Source of the DNA: Pseudomonas sp. GM80 | GTDB taxonomy: Bacteria > Pseudomonadota > Gammaproteobacteria > Pseudomonadales > Pseudomonadaceae | Length of the DNA stretch: 64,000 nt | Direction of reading: 5' to 3' | Assembly: GCF_000282515.1 (NCBI RefSeq) | Contig: NZ_AKJD01000246.1 | Location: 44,117-108,116 of the forward strand | Part shown: positions 1-8,913 of the stretch, in pieces | How positions within the stretch are numbered: position 1 is the first letter of the stretch | Layout of the letters: each line of letters opens with the position of its first letter | Position numbers and translations under genes: made by a program | Notes under the pieces: model-generated | The model's database searches: none | Told to the model about the DNA's origin: nothing | What the model saw: the letters and a program-made list of their open reading frames with translations, nothing else

Positions 1-63
1 GGTACGCAGATGCTGTTCTACCGCCCGATAAAGCTGGTCCAGGCTGAACGGTTCGTCAGACAT
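1..63 (-). CDS. Phage minor tail protein, N-terminal 21 codons only
   Basis: An ATG at 63 reading leftward gives 21 codons (begins MSDEPFSLDQLYRAVEQ) and runs off the window. It overlaps the stop of the tail-Z-like gene by 8 bases, the coupling seen throughout this operon. By position (lambda order Z then U) it is probably the tail terminator U-like protein, but the visible part is too short to identify the family by sequence. Confidence 0.5.
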   Translation of the reverse strand, partial: MSDEPFSLDQLYRAVEQHLRT

Positions 64-721
64 TGCCGATCCTCTTGAGGTACTTCTGCAGCTCAAAGTT
101 GAGTTCTTGTTTGAGAATCGCCAACAGGATCTCATCTGCCTTTTTGACCCAGCTGTCGAAATGCGGCCGGGCTTGCTCCAGCGACACCTTGGCCTTGGCC
201 AGCGGGAAACGACTGCCGTGTTCGGCGACCCAGCCAGAACTCGCCCCGCGACCGGGGGAGACCGTACTGTCGGGGTAGTCGTCCCCGTTGAAATGCTTGC
301 TGGCTGTGCGGATCCAGATGTCGGGTTTATTGCCGTAGACCTTCTTGAGGAAAGCCCCTTGGTAACGCCGCCCCGCCACTGACACGCCGCTACCGGTTTG
401 CCGCGCCCGGCCGATCCGGCTGGACTCGATGGCGTTCAAACCGAACCACAGTTTGCCGCTCGCGGCACCGCCGGAAACCGGATAACTGCGCAAGCGCTGA
501 CGCACCGCTGCTACGGCAATGCGCTCTGACCGGCTCACAGCCCGGGCAATGTGCGTGCGCAACCTTCCCAACGTCTTGTTGATCGCACGCCGGTGCGCCG
601 CTGCCGCTGCCTTGGGGACCAACGCCGCGAAGTCCTGAAACGCCTGAAAGTCTGTGGCCGAAGACTGGATGGAAATCATCCCGCCGGCGGCCGAGGGTTT
701 GAAATAGCTGCCGACGCTCAT
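56..721 (-). CDS. Minor tail protein Z-like
   Basis: 221 residues, similar in character to the lambda gpZ family (Minor_tail_Z), which acts in tail completion and head-tail connection. The N-terminal half is basic and Ala/Arg-rich (about residues 30-85); the middle has a Gly/Ser-rich stretch and the end is helical. The first codon (721) overlaps the stop of the preceding head-tail joining gene (718) by 4 bases (ATGA), so translation is probably coupled. The product acts in virion assembly. Family assignment rests on overall pattern and on position after the FII-like gene. Confidence 0.7.
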   Translation of the reverse strand: MSVGSYFKPSAAGGMISIQSSATDFQAFQDFAALVPKAAAAAHRRAINKTLGRLRTHIARAVSRSERIAVAAVRQRLRSYPVSGGAASGKLWFGLNAIESSRIGRARQTGSGVSVAGRRYQGAFLKKVYGNKPDIWIRTASKHFNGDDYPDSTVSPGRGASSGWVAEHGSRFPLAKAKVSLEQARPHFDSWVKKADEILLAILKQELNFELQKYLKRIGNV

Positions 722-1038
722 GGGCGCAACCTCAGAATCAAGGCGACCAGACCGTCGCCGCTCGGTTCGAGCTGGATCAGGTCGTAGTCGCCGCCGCCAT
801 CCAAGGCCGGCAACTCGACGCTGACCAGCATGCCCTGTTCCAGACCTTGCGAATCACTGACGCGGATCTCGAACCGAGGCTCGCGCAGCCCGGTGTTGAG
901 CTTGCCGAACTTGGGTTGCAGCCAGGGCGCGGCAAACATGCCGAACACTGGCTCTTCGCGACCCTCGATCCGTGCGGTATCACCCAGCGTCTCGAACACC
1001 ACCGCGTCTACCTCGGCGACCAGGTCGCGAAAGCCCAT
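718..1038 (-). CDS. Head-tail joining protein, lambda FII / Gifsy-2 type
   Basis: 106 residues from the ATG at 1038 (MGFRDLVAEVDAVVFETLGD). A longer frame reaches upstream into the capsid gene, but this ATG lies two bases after the capsid stop, as expected in a tightly packed operon. Size and place (after the major capsid, before Z) fit the lambda FII connector that caps the filled head for tail attachment. The sequence is acidic and beta-rich. Identification is mostly by length and synteny. Confidence 0.55.
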   Translation of the reverse strand: MGFRDLVAEVDAVVFETLGDTARIEGREEPVFGMFAAPWLQPKFGKLNTGLREPRFEIRVSDSQGLEQGMLVSVELPALDGGGDYDLIQLEPSGDGLVALILRLRP

Positions 1039-1040
1039 GG

Positions 1041-2036
1041 TCAGAGTTCCAGCAGGACCTGGGCACGCGGTCGAGTGCACAGGTGCAGTGGGTTGGACTG
1101 GGCTTCACCGGCCATGCCTTTGTTGAAGGGCAGCGGTTCAATCATGCTGTAGTACGGAATGCCCTGAGTGTTGACCGTTTCCATATAGTCGGCAGGTGCA
1201 AACACGGAGATATACAAGTCCGGCACACCTTCGGGAACCAGCAGCGCTTTGTCGTCATGGACAAAGGAAACGCCGGCAACCTTGCCACGGTAGCGCTCCC
1301 AGATGATACCGCCGAACTCGAAGCTTTCCCGGGCGTCGCCACGCAGCGCTGCCGCTTGCTGACTGTTGAGGTAGGTCTCTTTGACCGACTTGTGAACAAT
1401 CAGCTTGTTCCAGAAGTTCTTCCCGCAGAAAGCGCGCGAACCGGTACTGGTCACGCTGCCCAGCGCATCTTCCTGCATGTCCAGCGCCTCACCGCACTTG
1501 ACCCGCAGCTCGGTACCGGCTTCAGTCAGCCCCATGGACATCTTCTGACGCTGCACACCGAAGCGCTCATACAAGTCCAGCAGCACCGTCTTACCATCAG
1601 CGTCGAGGATCTGGCCGTTGAGTGCGCCCATGCGCTGGAACTCATGCGTCGCATCCAACTGGCGACGCGCCTTTGCCAGACGTGCATTGACCACGTCCTG
1701 CACCGCCTGCAGCTCGGTGCGAGTACCGAAGGCGCGGATGCCTTGGATCTCATCCGCCTTGATCGTGAAACGCTCCGGCAGGTGCACGGTGTTGAACGGG
1801 ATCAGGTTGCGCTTGCTCGCAGCAACCACCAGGCCAGAACCACCGCGCTCACCGGCCGGCACCAGTGCCAGGGTGTCACCGTCCTTTTCAATCTGCACGG
1901 TCAGCGTGGTAATGCCTTCCTCGCGGAACAGGCCCAAGGCGCTGATGCGGCCCGGCAGGTAAGGTTGATCATTGAGTGCAGCGGTCAGCGAGGTAACGGT
2001 GAATGCTTCGTCATCAAAAATGGCGATATCGGCCAT
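1041..2036 (-). CDS. Major capsid protein, lambda gpE family
   Basis: 331 residues starting MADIAIFDDEAFTVTSLTAA at 2036, preceded on the minus strand by a GGAG ribosome site. N-terminal pattern (short acidic lead, then SLTAALNDQPYLPGRI) and length match the lambda E-type, HK97-fold major head protein. It lies directly after the decoration protein D gene, the lambda order. An in-frame extension of 15 codons upstream has no ribosome site and reads through the D-E spacer, so it was not used. The protein polymerises into the icosahedral shell. Confidence 0.88.
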   Translation of the reverse strand: MADIAIFDDEAFTVTSLTAALNDQPYLPGRISALGLFREEGITTLTVQIEKDGDTLALVPAGERGGSGLVVAASKRNLIPFNTVHLPERFTIKADEIQGIRAFGTRTELQAVQDVVNARLAKARRQLDATHEFQRMGALNGQILDADGKTVLLDLYERFGVQRQKMSMGLTEAGTELRVKCGEALDMQEDALGSVTSTGSRAFCGKNFWNKLIVHKSVKETYLNSQQAAALRGDARESFEFGGIIWERYRGKVAGVSFVHDDKALLVPEGVPDLYISVFAPADYMETVNTQGIPYYSMIEPLPFNKGMAGEAQSNPLHLCTRPRAQVLLEL

Positions 2037-2098
2037 GGGTACTCTCCAGAAACGAAAAATCCCGCACGCGGCGGGATGCATAAAAAAGAAGGATCGAC

Positions 2099-2443
2099 TT
2101 AGCGGACGATCACGAAATGAGTGGCCAGCGCTTTCTCGGCAGCCAGATCCAGCCCGGTCAAATGCGCTTCGCTGACCTCGGCCAACCGCACCACGGCGCG
2201 ACCGCGACGCACCACATCAGACTCGCCAAGCGGGCCGTAGAGAATGGCGACAGCGTTTTCGGTGCCGTCCTCAGCAGTCGGCTCGTAGGGTGCGAATTCG
2301 CCGGAGGCGGTCACCAACCCGAGGATTTGTCCGGGCCACAACTCTGGACCGGCAGCGACGTTGATCGCTTCACGCGAAATATTGCCGGCGCCTTCGGACA
2401 GCAGGAATTCACCTGCGTGGATCGGTTCCTGTTTGATGGTCAT
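2099..2443 (-). CDS. Head decoration protein, lambda gpD family
   Basis: 114 residues (MTIKQEPIHAGEFLLSEGAG). Size, the conserved HAGEFL start and the Gly-rich region before GPLGESD match the lambda D stabilising protein, which binds as trimers on the expanded capsid. Its ATG at 2443 overlaps the stop of the protease gene by 4 bases. A 62-base spacer separates it from the capsid gene. Confidence 0.85.
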   Translation of the reverse strand: MTIKQEPIHAGEFLLSEGAGNISREAINVAAGPELWPGQILGLVTASGEFAPYEPTAEDGTENAVAILYGPLGESDVVRRGRAVVRLAEVSEAHLTGLDLAAEKALATHFVIVR

Positions 2444-3594
2444 GCTCGTGCTCCTTTCGCGCTTTGCGCGGTTCCAGTTTGGGCCGCTTGGCGAGCAGCC
2501 CAAATCGAGTTGGGATCAGGTTGTTTGGCCAGCACCTTGGGCGCCAGATCGTCCGCCAGCGGCAGACTGTTGTCGATTTCGAAACCCTTACCACTGGTGA
2601 CAATTTTGTCGAACAGACGCGCCCGCACCGCCGGCGCATCCAGACCTGCCGCGACATACTCGGCGCTGAATTCAGGCAGCCGCGCGGCCACGCAGAGGTC
2701 GTTAATCGCCTTGGCGCGTGCCAGGCCAGCGAGAACGATCTCTTCGCTTTCAAGCTGGGTGGACTTGAGCAGAGGCTCGATCAGGTTGCTGATGCCCGCC
2801 GCCGTGCAGCGCTGGGTGATCATCAGTGCCAACTTGGCCGAGTCGACTACAGGCGGTACCAGCGGAGGTTCTACAGGTTCGAGTTCGGGATCCAACTGAG
2901 GTGGCTCGTCGAGCTGCGCCACCAGCTCAGCCGGAGCGTGCTGGAACCGTTGCAAGACCGCGCCTTGACCAAGGCAGGCTTTGACCTTGATGCCGTCGCC
3001 GACTTCGTCTGCAAGACCAAGCGCCACTGCTTCGTTGGCAGTCAGCCAGGTTTCGGCATCAACCATTCGCCGCAGCTCGGCCTCATTGATGTCGGGCGCC
3101 TTGGCCTTATAGGCCGCGATGATCGCCTCCAAGGTTTGATCCAATACGTCAGCGACCCGGCGGAAGTCCTCGGCGCCCCCGCCTGCATAGGTGTATGGGT
3201 TGTGAATCATCAACATGGCGTTCGCCGCGATGACTACGCGGTGGGCACCGCTCACAGCCACACTGGCGGCACTCGCCGCCAGTGCATCGATCCGGCCGGT
3301 GCAGCGCTCGCCCAGACGCGACAGCGCGTTGTGCATGGCCAGTCCGTCGAACAGGTCACCGCCGATACTGTTGAACGCGGCGACCACCGGCGACACACCA
3401 TCATCCATGGCGCGCAGATCCTGAACGAACTGATTGGCAGTGATGCCCCACGCGCCGATCTCGCCATAGACAAAGACTTCGATCACTCGCTCGGTGGACT
3501 CGCCGCTGGCATGAACGGCGTACCAGGTCTTGTCCTTGACCTCGACGCGTTTGCCGGCGCGGTTGTAAATACGCGGTTTCGCGCTCTTGCTCAT
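2440..3594 (-). CDS. ClpP-like prohead protease, probably with C-terminal scaffold
   Basis: 384 residues from the ATG at 3594, which overlaps the portal stop by 4 bases. Residues 30-200 form a ClpP/S49-type serine protease domain: NSIGGDLFDG at about 76-85, candidate nucleophile serines 108/111 in an Ala-Ser-rich helix start, catalytic His131 in MLMIHNPYTY. It matches the lambda C protease, which processes portal and scaffold in the prohead. The C-terminal 180 residues are Pro/Glu-rich then helical and could be a scaffold made in frame like lambda Nu3; that is inference. A longer frame into the portal gene is not coding. Confidence 0.88.
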   Translation of the reverse strand: MSKSAKPRIYNRAGKRVEVKDKTWYAVHASGESTERVIEVFVYGEIGAWGITANQFVQDLRAMDDGVSPVVAAFNSIGGDLFDGLAMHNALSRLGERCTGRIDALAASAASVAVSGAHRVVIAANAMLMIHNPYTYAGGGAEDFRRVADVLDQTLEAIIAAYKAKAPDINEAELRRMVDAETWLTANEAVALGLADEVGDGIKVKACLGQGAVLQRFQHAPAELVAQLDEPPQLDPELEPVEPPLVPPVVDSAKLALMITQRCTAAGISNLIEPLLKSTQLESEEIVLAGLARAKAINDLCVAARLPEFSAEYVAAGLDAPAVRARLFDKIVTSGKGFEIDNSLPLADDLAPKVLAKQPDPNSIWAARQAAQTGTAQSAKGARA

Positions 3595-5069
3595 GGTTGC
3601 TCCTTGTCGTCGGTGTCTTCGACGGCATCCAGGGTGTTGTAGTTGAGGCCCAGCTCTGTGGCCCGCTTCAGATCGGCGGCGTTTTCCAAATCGACCGTTT
3701 CGGCGTCGTAGCCGGTACGCAGGACCATCTCGCTGCGCGACGAAAAACCGGCTCTCACCTCCATCGCTCTTGCTTGCACGTCCTGAACCGGCTGGATATA
3801 GGCCCAGCCTTGCGGTACCCAGCGAGTGCGAAGGTACTTGCGGCGCTTCTGTGTGTAATCGTCCAGCACCAGAACACCCGACAGCACCGCCATGTCCATC
3901 CACGCGGCCCGCACCGGGCGGCAAAGTTGATGGACATACACGCTGAATTGCAGTTGTTCCAGGCGGCGCCGAAACTCGTTGAGCACCACCCGTAATGCTC
4001 GGTCGTTGATTCCGCGCATGTCGCCGGTGAGGATCTCGTAAGGCGTACCGCTACCCGCCGCTGCAGCCATCAACTGCTGACGCATGAAGTCCGGATAGTT
4101 ATTGCCCGCGTCCGGCGGTTTGGAAAATTCCACCTCTTCGCCCGGACCGAGTTCTTGCATGGTGCCGGGTTCGAGCGCAACCATGGGCGTGAAGCCGTCG
4201 CGGTCCAGATCCAATAACGCACCGGTGACCGGATCGCGTGGAGCCGGACCTGAGTCAGGCGACGGGCGCTTGATGAAACCGGCGAACAGGTTGGCAACCT
4301 CCTGACGGAACAGCACCGCGTCGTCGTAGTTGTCCAGACTGCGCAGCCGTTTCAGAACCGGCGACAATCGCGGCACACCGCGCAACTGGCCAGGTTCGAC
4401 CGGTTCGAAGATGTGCAGCACCTGCGCGGCCGGGACGCGCACTAGCTGGTTGTAGCCGGCGTTCAACGAGGCCGCATCACGCGGGTGCGACAGGTACATC
4501 CAATACGCTACCCGCTTGCCGCCGGGCGTGAACTCGATGCCGGCGCGGATGACGTTGCCGTTCTTGGTGCTCTCGAATTTGTCGTGCGGCACGAACTCCG
4601 GCGCCAGAATCTGCAACTGCAGCGGAACCGCCAAGCCTTCATCCAGACTGCGAGGACGCAAGCGAACAAAGCATTCACCCGATGTTTCCACCGTGCGCGC
4701 CACCAGCGCCTGCTGGCCATAAAAGTCGGTGCGGTCATCCGCATCCGACTCATCGACCCAATCGCCCCACAGCTCCTGCAGCAGTTTGCGCAGGGCATCA
4801 TCATCGGTCGCTGGCCGAGGGGTGATGCCGGTGCCGATTAGGTTGCTGACCCGCTTGTCGATGACGTTGAAGGCATACGGATCATTGCGAACCGCCGCCC
4901 GGGAGCGCGACCGCAAATTGCGCAGTGCCGGGGTGTTGATGCTGTTGATCCCGTTGTCCGGAGCATCCCAGCCAGCAGATCGTCGGCCCTCTCCGGCGCC
5001 TTCGTAACTGGCCTTGATGTTTGACGGCAACACGAATCCGTTACGGGTCAGCGTCGGATAGCGAGCCAT
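3591..5069 (-). CDS. Portal protein, lambda family
   Basis: 492 residues (MARYPTLTRNGFVLPSNIKA). Matches the lambda B portal family: an Arg-rich motif near residues 50-60 (LRNLRSRSRAAVRNDPYAFN), then DKRVSNLIGTGITPRP, and a long helical C-terminal half with NDRALRVVLNEFRRRLE. The portal forms the dodecameric ring through which the terminase pumps DNA. Overlaps neighbouring genes by 4 bases at its end and 1 base at its start, typical of coupled late genes. Confidence 0.9.
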   Translation of the reverse strand: MARYPTLTRNGFVLPSNIKASYEGAGEGRRSAGWDAPDNGINSINTPALRNLRSRSRAAVRNDPYAFNVIDKRVSNLIGTGITPRPATDDDALRKLLQELWGDWVDESDADDRTDFYGQQALVARTVETSGECFVRLRPRSLDEGLAVPLQLQILAPEFVPHDKFESTKNGNVIRAGIEFTPGGKRVAYWMYLSHPRDAASLNAGYNQLVRVPAAQVLHIFEPVEPGQLRGVPRLSPVLKRLRSLDNYDDAVLFRQEVANLFAGFIKRPSPDSGPAPRDPVTGALLDLDRDGFTPMVALEPGTMQELGPGEEVEFSKPPDAGNNYPDFMRQQLMAAAAGSGTPYEILTGDMRGINDRALRVVLNEFRRRLEQLQFSVYVHQLCRPVRAAWMDMAVLSGVLVLDDYTQKRRKYLRTRWVPQGWAYIQPVQDVQARAMEVRAGFSSRSEMVLRTGYDAETVDLENAADLKRATELGLNYNTLDAVEDTDDKEQP

Positions 5070-5275
5070 TAGACCCCCTTCCCTGCGTGATACAGCCGCA
5101 CCACGCGCGAACGTGGCCCAGCGGCGCTGGCCAACGACGAACGAATCTCTTCGCGAGCCTTGAGCAGCTCATCGACCGTACGGTATTCCACGGTACGGTC
5201 GGTGTAGCGCACAGTTTTCTCACCGCGAGCAATGGCCGCCTCAACCGCGTCGAGGTGCTTTTTAGTAAAGGACAT
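5069..5275 (-). CDS. Head-tail joining protein, gpW family
   Basis: 68 residues (MSFTKKHLDAVEAAIARGEK). Length, the Lys-rich N-terminus, the YTDRTVEYRTVDELLKAREEI core and the position between terL and portal match lambda gpW, which plugs the portal after packaging. One base separates it from the terminase large subunit gene. Confidence 0.85.
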   Translation of the reverse strand: MSFTKKHLDAVEAAIARGEKTVRYTDRTVEYRTVDELLKAREEIRSSLASAAGPRSRVVRLYHAGKGV

Positions 5276-5276
5276 A

Positions 5277-7301
5277 TCAGCGTCTCTTCAGATAGCCGCT
5301 GGCAGAGCTGCGGCGTTGAGGGGATGCCGCAGCTGGTCGCGGTGTCGCGACCAGTGCCGCAGTTTGCGGAGCAGGTTTTGCAGTCGGTTCAACCGAAGTC
5401 GGTTGTGCTGAACTGACCACACGTTCGCCCGGAGCGGGCTTGATGCCTATGGTGTCATCAAACAATCCAGCCTGAGCCAGTGACTGGTGTACACGCTCCC
5501 AATCCTGTTCCTGGTAACGATTGATGCCCAAGTAATGAGCCATGGCCAAGCAGTACACCATCAGGTCGAGCGCTTCATTGCGCTCCGCCTTGCCCTTGAC
5601 CCACTCGATGCGCTTGTGACCGCGCACATAGCGGGCGACCTTACGTTCGGCCACGCACTGGGCGAAGAACTCGTCCGGCAGGTCGTTGGCAAAGTGCAGC
5701 GATCCCGGCCCGTCCGGGAACGGATAACGGTTGTAGATCCAGTCTTTGGCGGTGTCGGTACCGACGAACCACAGCTCGGCGCCGTTGCGTTCGGTCTGGC
5801 CTTTCCAAGTCACGTCGACCATGGACGGGCGCTGAGCGATCACCGGTCTGCCTGGCTTGCTCGCTCCCTTGATGGCGAAGACGTTGCGCCAGCGACGGAC
5901 GCGGCAGAACTGGTAAACCTCGTCGGTGTGGTGACCGCCGGAGTCGACGCCGGTGGCGAGAATCCCCAAGCCGACACCGCAGGGATGCCGATATCGCGTC
6001 TTGAGTTTCTCGTCCAACACGGCCCAGGTGCGCTCGTCAGCAGGGTCGCCCCAGATGATCTGGTGATCCACAACCCAGCGTTCCATGCCGACACCGAAGC
6101 CCATCACCATCAGCTCCAAGCGGTTGGCCTGAACGTCGACAGCGCCGGTCAGCATCAGCACGCCCAGCGGCATCGCGCCAAGGGTGTAGGTTTCGAGACG
6201 CGCCCTGGCGATCAGCACTTCCGCCTTGGTTTGCTCGAGCGCGCTGTCCCAAACCTTGGCCAGACGGGTGTTGTAGAACACCTGCATCAAGCTGGTATCA
6301 CCTTGCGACTGCGCTTTTTTTGCATCCTCAAACTCGACGGCGAGCGACGCCCAATCCATCCAGCCGGTCGGCGAATATAAGGCACTGAGGTGAAACCCCA
6401 CGGTCTTGCCATCGCCACGACCATGCGCGCGCCACTCACCTCGGGCGAGCATGTCGCTTTTGTGGTGCTCCTCGATCAGCACGTCGCACTCCGAGGCGGC
6501 GCACTCATAATGCACGGTGGCGTAATCCGCGCTGTAGTGCAGCCGCTCCCACTCCAGCACCTGCATATGACCGCAGGTGGGGCATGGCACATAGTAGTGA
6601 CGCTGGTCGCTGGACTCGAACAGATCGGCGATCCGCGAGGCGCCCTTGATCGTCGGCGAGCTGGAAAAATAGATCTTGGCGTTGCGGCCGAAGTTGGTCG
6701 CTCGCGTTTCGGCCAGCCGGATGGGATCACCCTCCTGTCCCACATCGTTTTCCCAGCGGTCAACTTCATCGCCGTAGATGTAACGTGCCGACAGCTCGGA
6801 CAGGTTGGCCGCAGAACCGGCGGTGGTCACGTACAGCGAACCACCTTCGAATTCCTTGGTGTCCATCGTATTGCGCGCATCCCGCGAGCGACTGGTTGCC
6901 ACGCGTTCGCGCAGCACCGGGGTGGCCTTGATGGTCTTGCTGATCCGCCCCGAAACCCGTTTGGACAATCCAAGGCTGGGCAGCAACGCCAGGATGTTCG
7001 ACGGCGCCATGTGAATTAGGCCGCCCATCCAGTTCAGGGCGATCTGGGTTTTCATCAACTGCGAGGCCACCATGGTGACCACGCGTCTGCACGGGTGAGC
7101 CGGCGACAGGCAACGCATCGGCTCGCGAGCATAAGGTGTCCGCGAAGTGCGGTACTGGCCTGGCTCCGGCGCGCCGGTGTCTCGCGGGATTCGCATGTAC
7201 TCGTCGGCCCATTCATCGATCCAGAGATCGGGGTCAGGACGCAGTCCACGAAAGTAGTTCTCACGGTACACCTTTGCACCGTCAGAAAATTCCGTGTGCA
7301 T
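5277..7301 (-). CDS. Terminase large subunit, GpA family
   Basis: 674 residues. N-terminal ATPase: variant Walker A around residues 78-86 (VASQLMKTQ), Walker B YIYGDEVD at 174-181, coupling motif YFSSSPT at 211-217; zinc-binding CPTCGH at 240-245 followed by a second Cys pair. The C-terminal half carries a nuclease-type acidic cluster (TGVDSGGHHTDEV). This is the lambda gpA type of motor, which cuts at cos and translocates DNA. The C-terminal 60 residues are Pro/Ala/Thr-rich and low in complexity. Lies 4 bases downstream of the small subunit gene. Confidence 0.95.
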   Translation of the reverse strand: MHTEFSDGAKVYRENYFRGLRPDPDLWIDEWADEYMRIPRDTGAPEPGQYRTSRTPYAREPMRCLSPAHPCRRVVTMVASQLMKTQIALNWMGGLIHMAPSNILALLPSLGLSKRVSGRISKTIKATPVLRERVATSRSRDARNTMDTKEFEGGSLYVTTAGSAANLSELSARYIYGDEVDRWENDVGQEGDPIRLAETRATNFGRNAKIYFSSSPTIKGASRIADLFESSDQRHYYVPCPTCGHMQVLEWERLHYSADYATVHYECAASECDVLIEEHHKSDMLARGEWRAHGRGDGKTVGFHLSALYSPTGWMDWASLAVEFEDAKKAQSQGDTSLMQVFYNTRLAKVWDSALEQTKAEVLIARARLETYTLGAMPLGVLMLTGAVDVQANRLELMVMGFGVGMERWVVDHQIIWGDPADERTWAVLDEKLKTRYRHPCGVGLGILATGVDSGGHHTDEVYQFCRVRRWRNVFAIKGASKPGRPVIAQRPSMVDVTWKGQTERNGAELWFVGTDTAKDWIYNRYPFPDGPGSLHFANDLPDEFFAQCVAERKVARYVRGHKRIEWVKGKAERNEALDLMVYCLAMAHYLGINRYQEQDWERVHQSLAQAGLFDDTIGIKPAPGERVVSSAQPTSVEPTAKPAPQTAALVATPRPAAASPQRRSSASGYLKRR

Positions 7302-7305
7302 GGGT

Positions 7306-7896
7306 TCAATCCGCTGTCAGGGCGTGTTCAAGATCCGCTGAAGAGAGGCGCTCGGCTTCTTCCAGCGTCCGACGGATTGTTGCCGTCAGGTGTTTTTCGA
7401 TTTGCCAAGGATCCGTCATCGCCGCTAGGTCATAGGACAGCTGAGGCAGCGGGCCGAACAACTGGTCACGCAGTAAGCGGCCGGCGTCGTAGGCACCGGT
7501 TTCTACGGCTTCCTTGGACACCAACGAACCTTGCGCTTTGCCCAACTCGATCTCTGCCAGCTTGGCCATGTTGTGCTCGCGCAGCGCGCGGGACTTCTGG
7601 TAGTCAGGGTGTTTGCCGTCGACTGGCATCAGTTGCGGCGGCGCAGCCATGGAAGTCGGCTCGGTCAGAGGAGACAGTTGGCTGTAAACGTCACGCTGGA
7701 TCCGGTCTTGCTGGTGACGCTCGGCTACGACGGCCTTGCTGGGATCGCTGGTTTTATCGAGCAGCGCCTCGGTGGCCTCAAGGTCGATCTTGCCGTTCTC
7801 GGTAAGCACCAACCGATCCTGACTGGCCAATTTTGAAACATAGGATTTGGCCCAACCGCGCCGGGCCGCAAACTCCGTTTTGCTGATGATTGTCAT
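7306..7896 (-). CDS. Terminase small subunit (Nu1/TerS-like)
   Basis: 196 residues. The N-terminus (MTIISKTEFAARRGWAKSYV) is a winged helix-turn-helix like lambda Nu1, followed by a helical region with coiled-coil potential and a C-terminal segment for contact with the large subunit. It recognises the packaging site. The start has a GGAG ribosome site 8 bases upstream. Immediately upstream lie helically spaced GTTCACC repeats, a plausible binding array for this protein. Confidence 0.85.
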   Translation of the reverse strand: MTIISKTEFAARRGWAKSYVSKLASQDRLVLTENGKIDLEATEALLDKTSDPSKAVVAERHQQDRIQRDVYSQLSPLTEPTSMAAPPQLMPVDGKHPDYQKSRALREHNMAKLAEIELGKAQGSLVSKEAVETGAYDAGRLLRDQLFGPLPQLSYDLAAMTDPWQIEKHLTATIRRTLEEAERLSSADLEHALTAD

Positions 7897-7909
7897 GCTT
7901 AATTCTCCA

Positions 7910-7970
7910 GTTCACCCCGCGAGTTCACCTGTTCACCCCCAGTTCACCTCAGTTCACTAAGCTGGTGAAC
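7910..7970. repeat. GTTCACC iterons upstream of terS; candidate packaging (cosB-like) site
   Basis: GTTCACC occurs at 7910-7916, 7923-7929, 7931-7937 and 7942-7948, a fifth copy GTTCACT at 7952-7958, and an inverted copy GGTGAAC at 7964-7970. Most copies are 10-13 bases apart, about one DNA turn. In lambda the small terminase binds R repeats in cosB directly upstream of its own gene, so position favours a packaging site. An 8-bp palindrome CCCGCGGG at 7987-7994 lies just beyond and could mark the cut site. The repeats are seen; the function is inferred. Confidence 0.5.
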
Positions 7971-8040
7971 CGCCCGCTAACACAATCCCGCGGGTTTCCG
8001 ACCCCGTACCCTCCGAATAACCTCAGGGTCCCCGACGGTT

Positions 8041-8385
8041 TCAGGCTGGGCCGCCGCCATTCGGCGGGACTTCGCACACACCAAGCCGCTTGGCAGCCCA
8101 GCGTTCGTACAAGCCGATGGCTACATCCGCACCCGCCATTGCCGTCAGGCAACCCAAGGCGCCCGCCGTCCAGAGCGACATGCCCGCCGCGATCATCAGC
8201 ATCATCGCCGAGACCCCGCAGACAATGCAGGCACCAGACCGAAGCGCGAGCCGCCGCAACAGTGCCCAGCCTCGCGCCCCATCCTTGTCTGCCCGCCACA
8301 TCTCCCCCGACACACCGCCGACCAGCGCCAGGACAATCACTAACCAGATCGGCATCTCTGCCAGTGCTTGCTGCTCGTTCGTCAT
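8041..8385 (-). CDS. Phage holin, LydA-like superfamily III
   Basis: 114 residues with three likely membrane segments at about 12-28, 47-68 and 71-92, a short charged N-terminus and a polar C-terminus. Size and pattern (MPIWLVIVLALVGGVSGEMW) match holins that open the inner membrane at lysis. No endolysin or spanin gene lies next to it within the window; lysis partners may be to the left of the window. Followed by 144 bases holding the GTTCACC repeats, then terS. Confidence 0.75.
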   Translation of the reverse strand: MTNEQQALAEMPIWLVIVLALVGGVSGEMWRADKDGARGWALLRRLALRSGACIVCGVSAMMLMIAAGMSLWTAGALGCLTAMAGADVAIGLYERWAAKRLGVCEVPPNGGGPA

Positions 8386-8405
8386 CGCCTACCCCATAAA
8401 CGAAA

Positions 8406-8429
8406 AAACCCGGCGCAATGGCCGGGTTT
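8406..8429 (-). terminator. Intrinsic terminator upstream of the late operon (tR'-like)
   Basis: A perfect 9-bp stem (8406-8414 with 8421-8429, arms AAACCCGGC and GCCGGGTTT) with a 6-base loop, followed on the minus strand by a T-run. It lies between the Q-like gene and the holin start, where lambda-type phages place the terminator that the late antiterminator overrides. Confidence 0.8.
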
Positions 8430-8913
8430 AGTGGTGTGGTGCCTGCCGCTCTCTGCGGTCGCACCTATCGAAGATGACTACTTTTTACAGGTCGATTCCG
8501 GTGGCAGCAACCCTGTTTTAATGCCACCCGGTGAATAAGTGGGGGACGCAGGGTGAACGCCTAGCGAATGTCGGCGAATACACCACTACGGCATTCAGTT
8601 GTTTCGGCGGTGTCCCATATGTCCAACTGTTCAGAGTCGAAGTAGGACACCTGAGAGCGCCTAAATTCGGGGCCTCGCCCCACTGTCCTACTTATCTTTC
8701 TACTTTCTCGTGTAAAGGAAGAAATTTAAAGAACACGCGTTCGCGCGATACGCGCGCATTGCTGCCCGCTGCGCTTACACGGGCGGGAGGCACCTCTAGG
8801 TCGGACAGTGGGACAGACCAACAACGACAAGGCCCGCACCTGTCCCTCTGCATCAGAGCGCAGCGGGACAAAACGGGCCAGTGGGACAACAACAGCCGAG
8901 GCAGTGCCTGGGG
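8430..8913. repeat. Non-coding stretch with repeated GGACA / TGTCC words
   Basis: No convincing gene on either strand. (G)GGACA or TGTCC(C) occurs about nine times: 8611, 8620, 8644, 8684, 8803, 8810, 8841, 8865 and 8883. A perfect 10-bp inverted repeat AAGTAGGACA (8640-8649) / TGTCCTACTT (8684-8693) encloses a small GGGGC-CTC-GCCCC hairpin. The leftward late promoter and any antiterminator loading site should lie here. The role of the repeats is unknown. Confidence 0.5.

Noticed and set aside
972..2102. A 376-codon plus-strand frame across the capsid gene
   Set aside because: Antisense shadow of the gpE-like gene; the minus-strand gene fits family, length and operon order.
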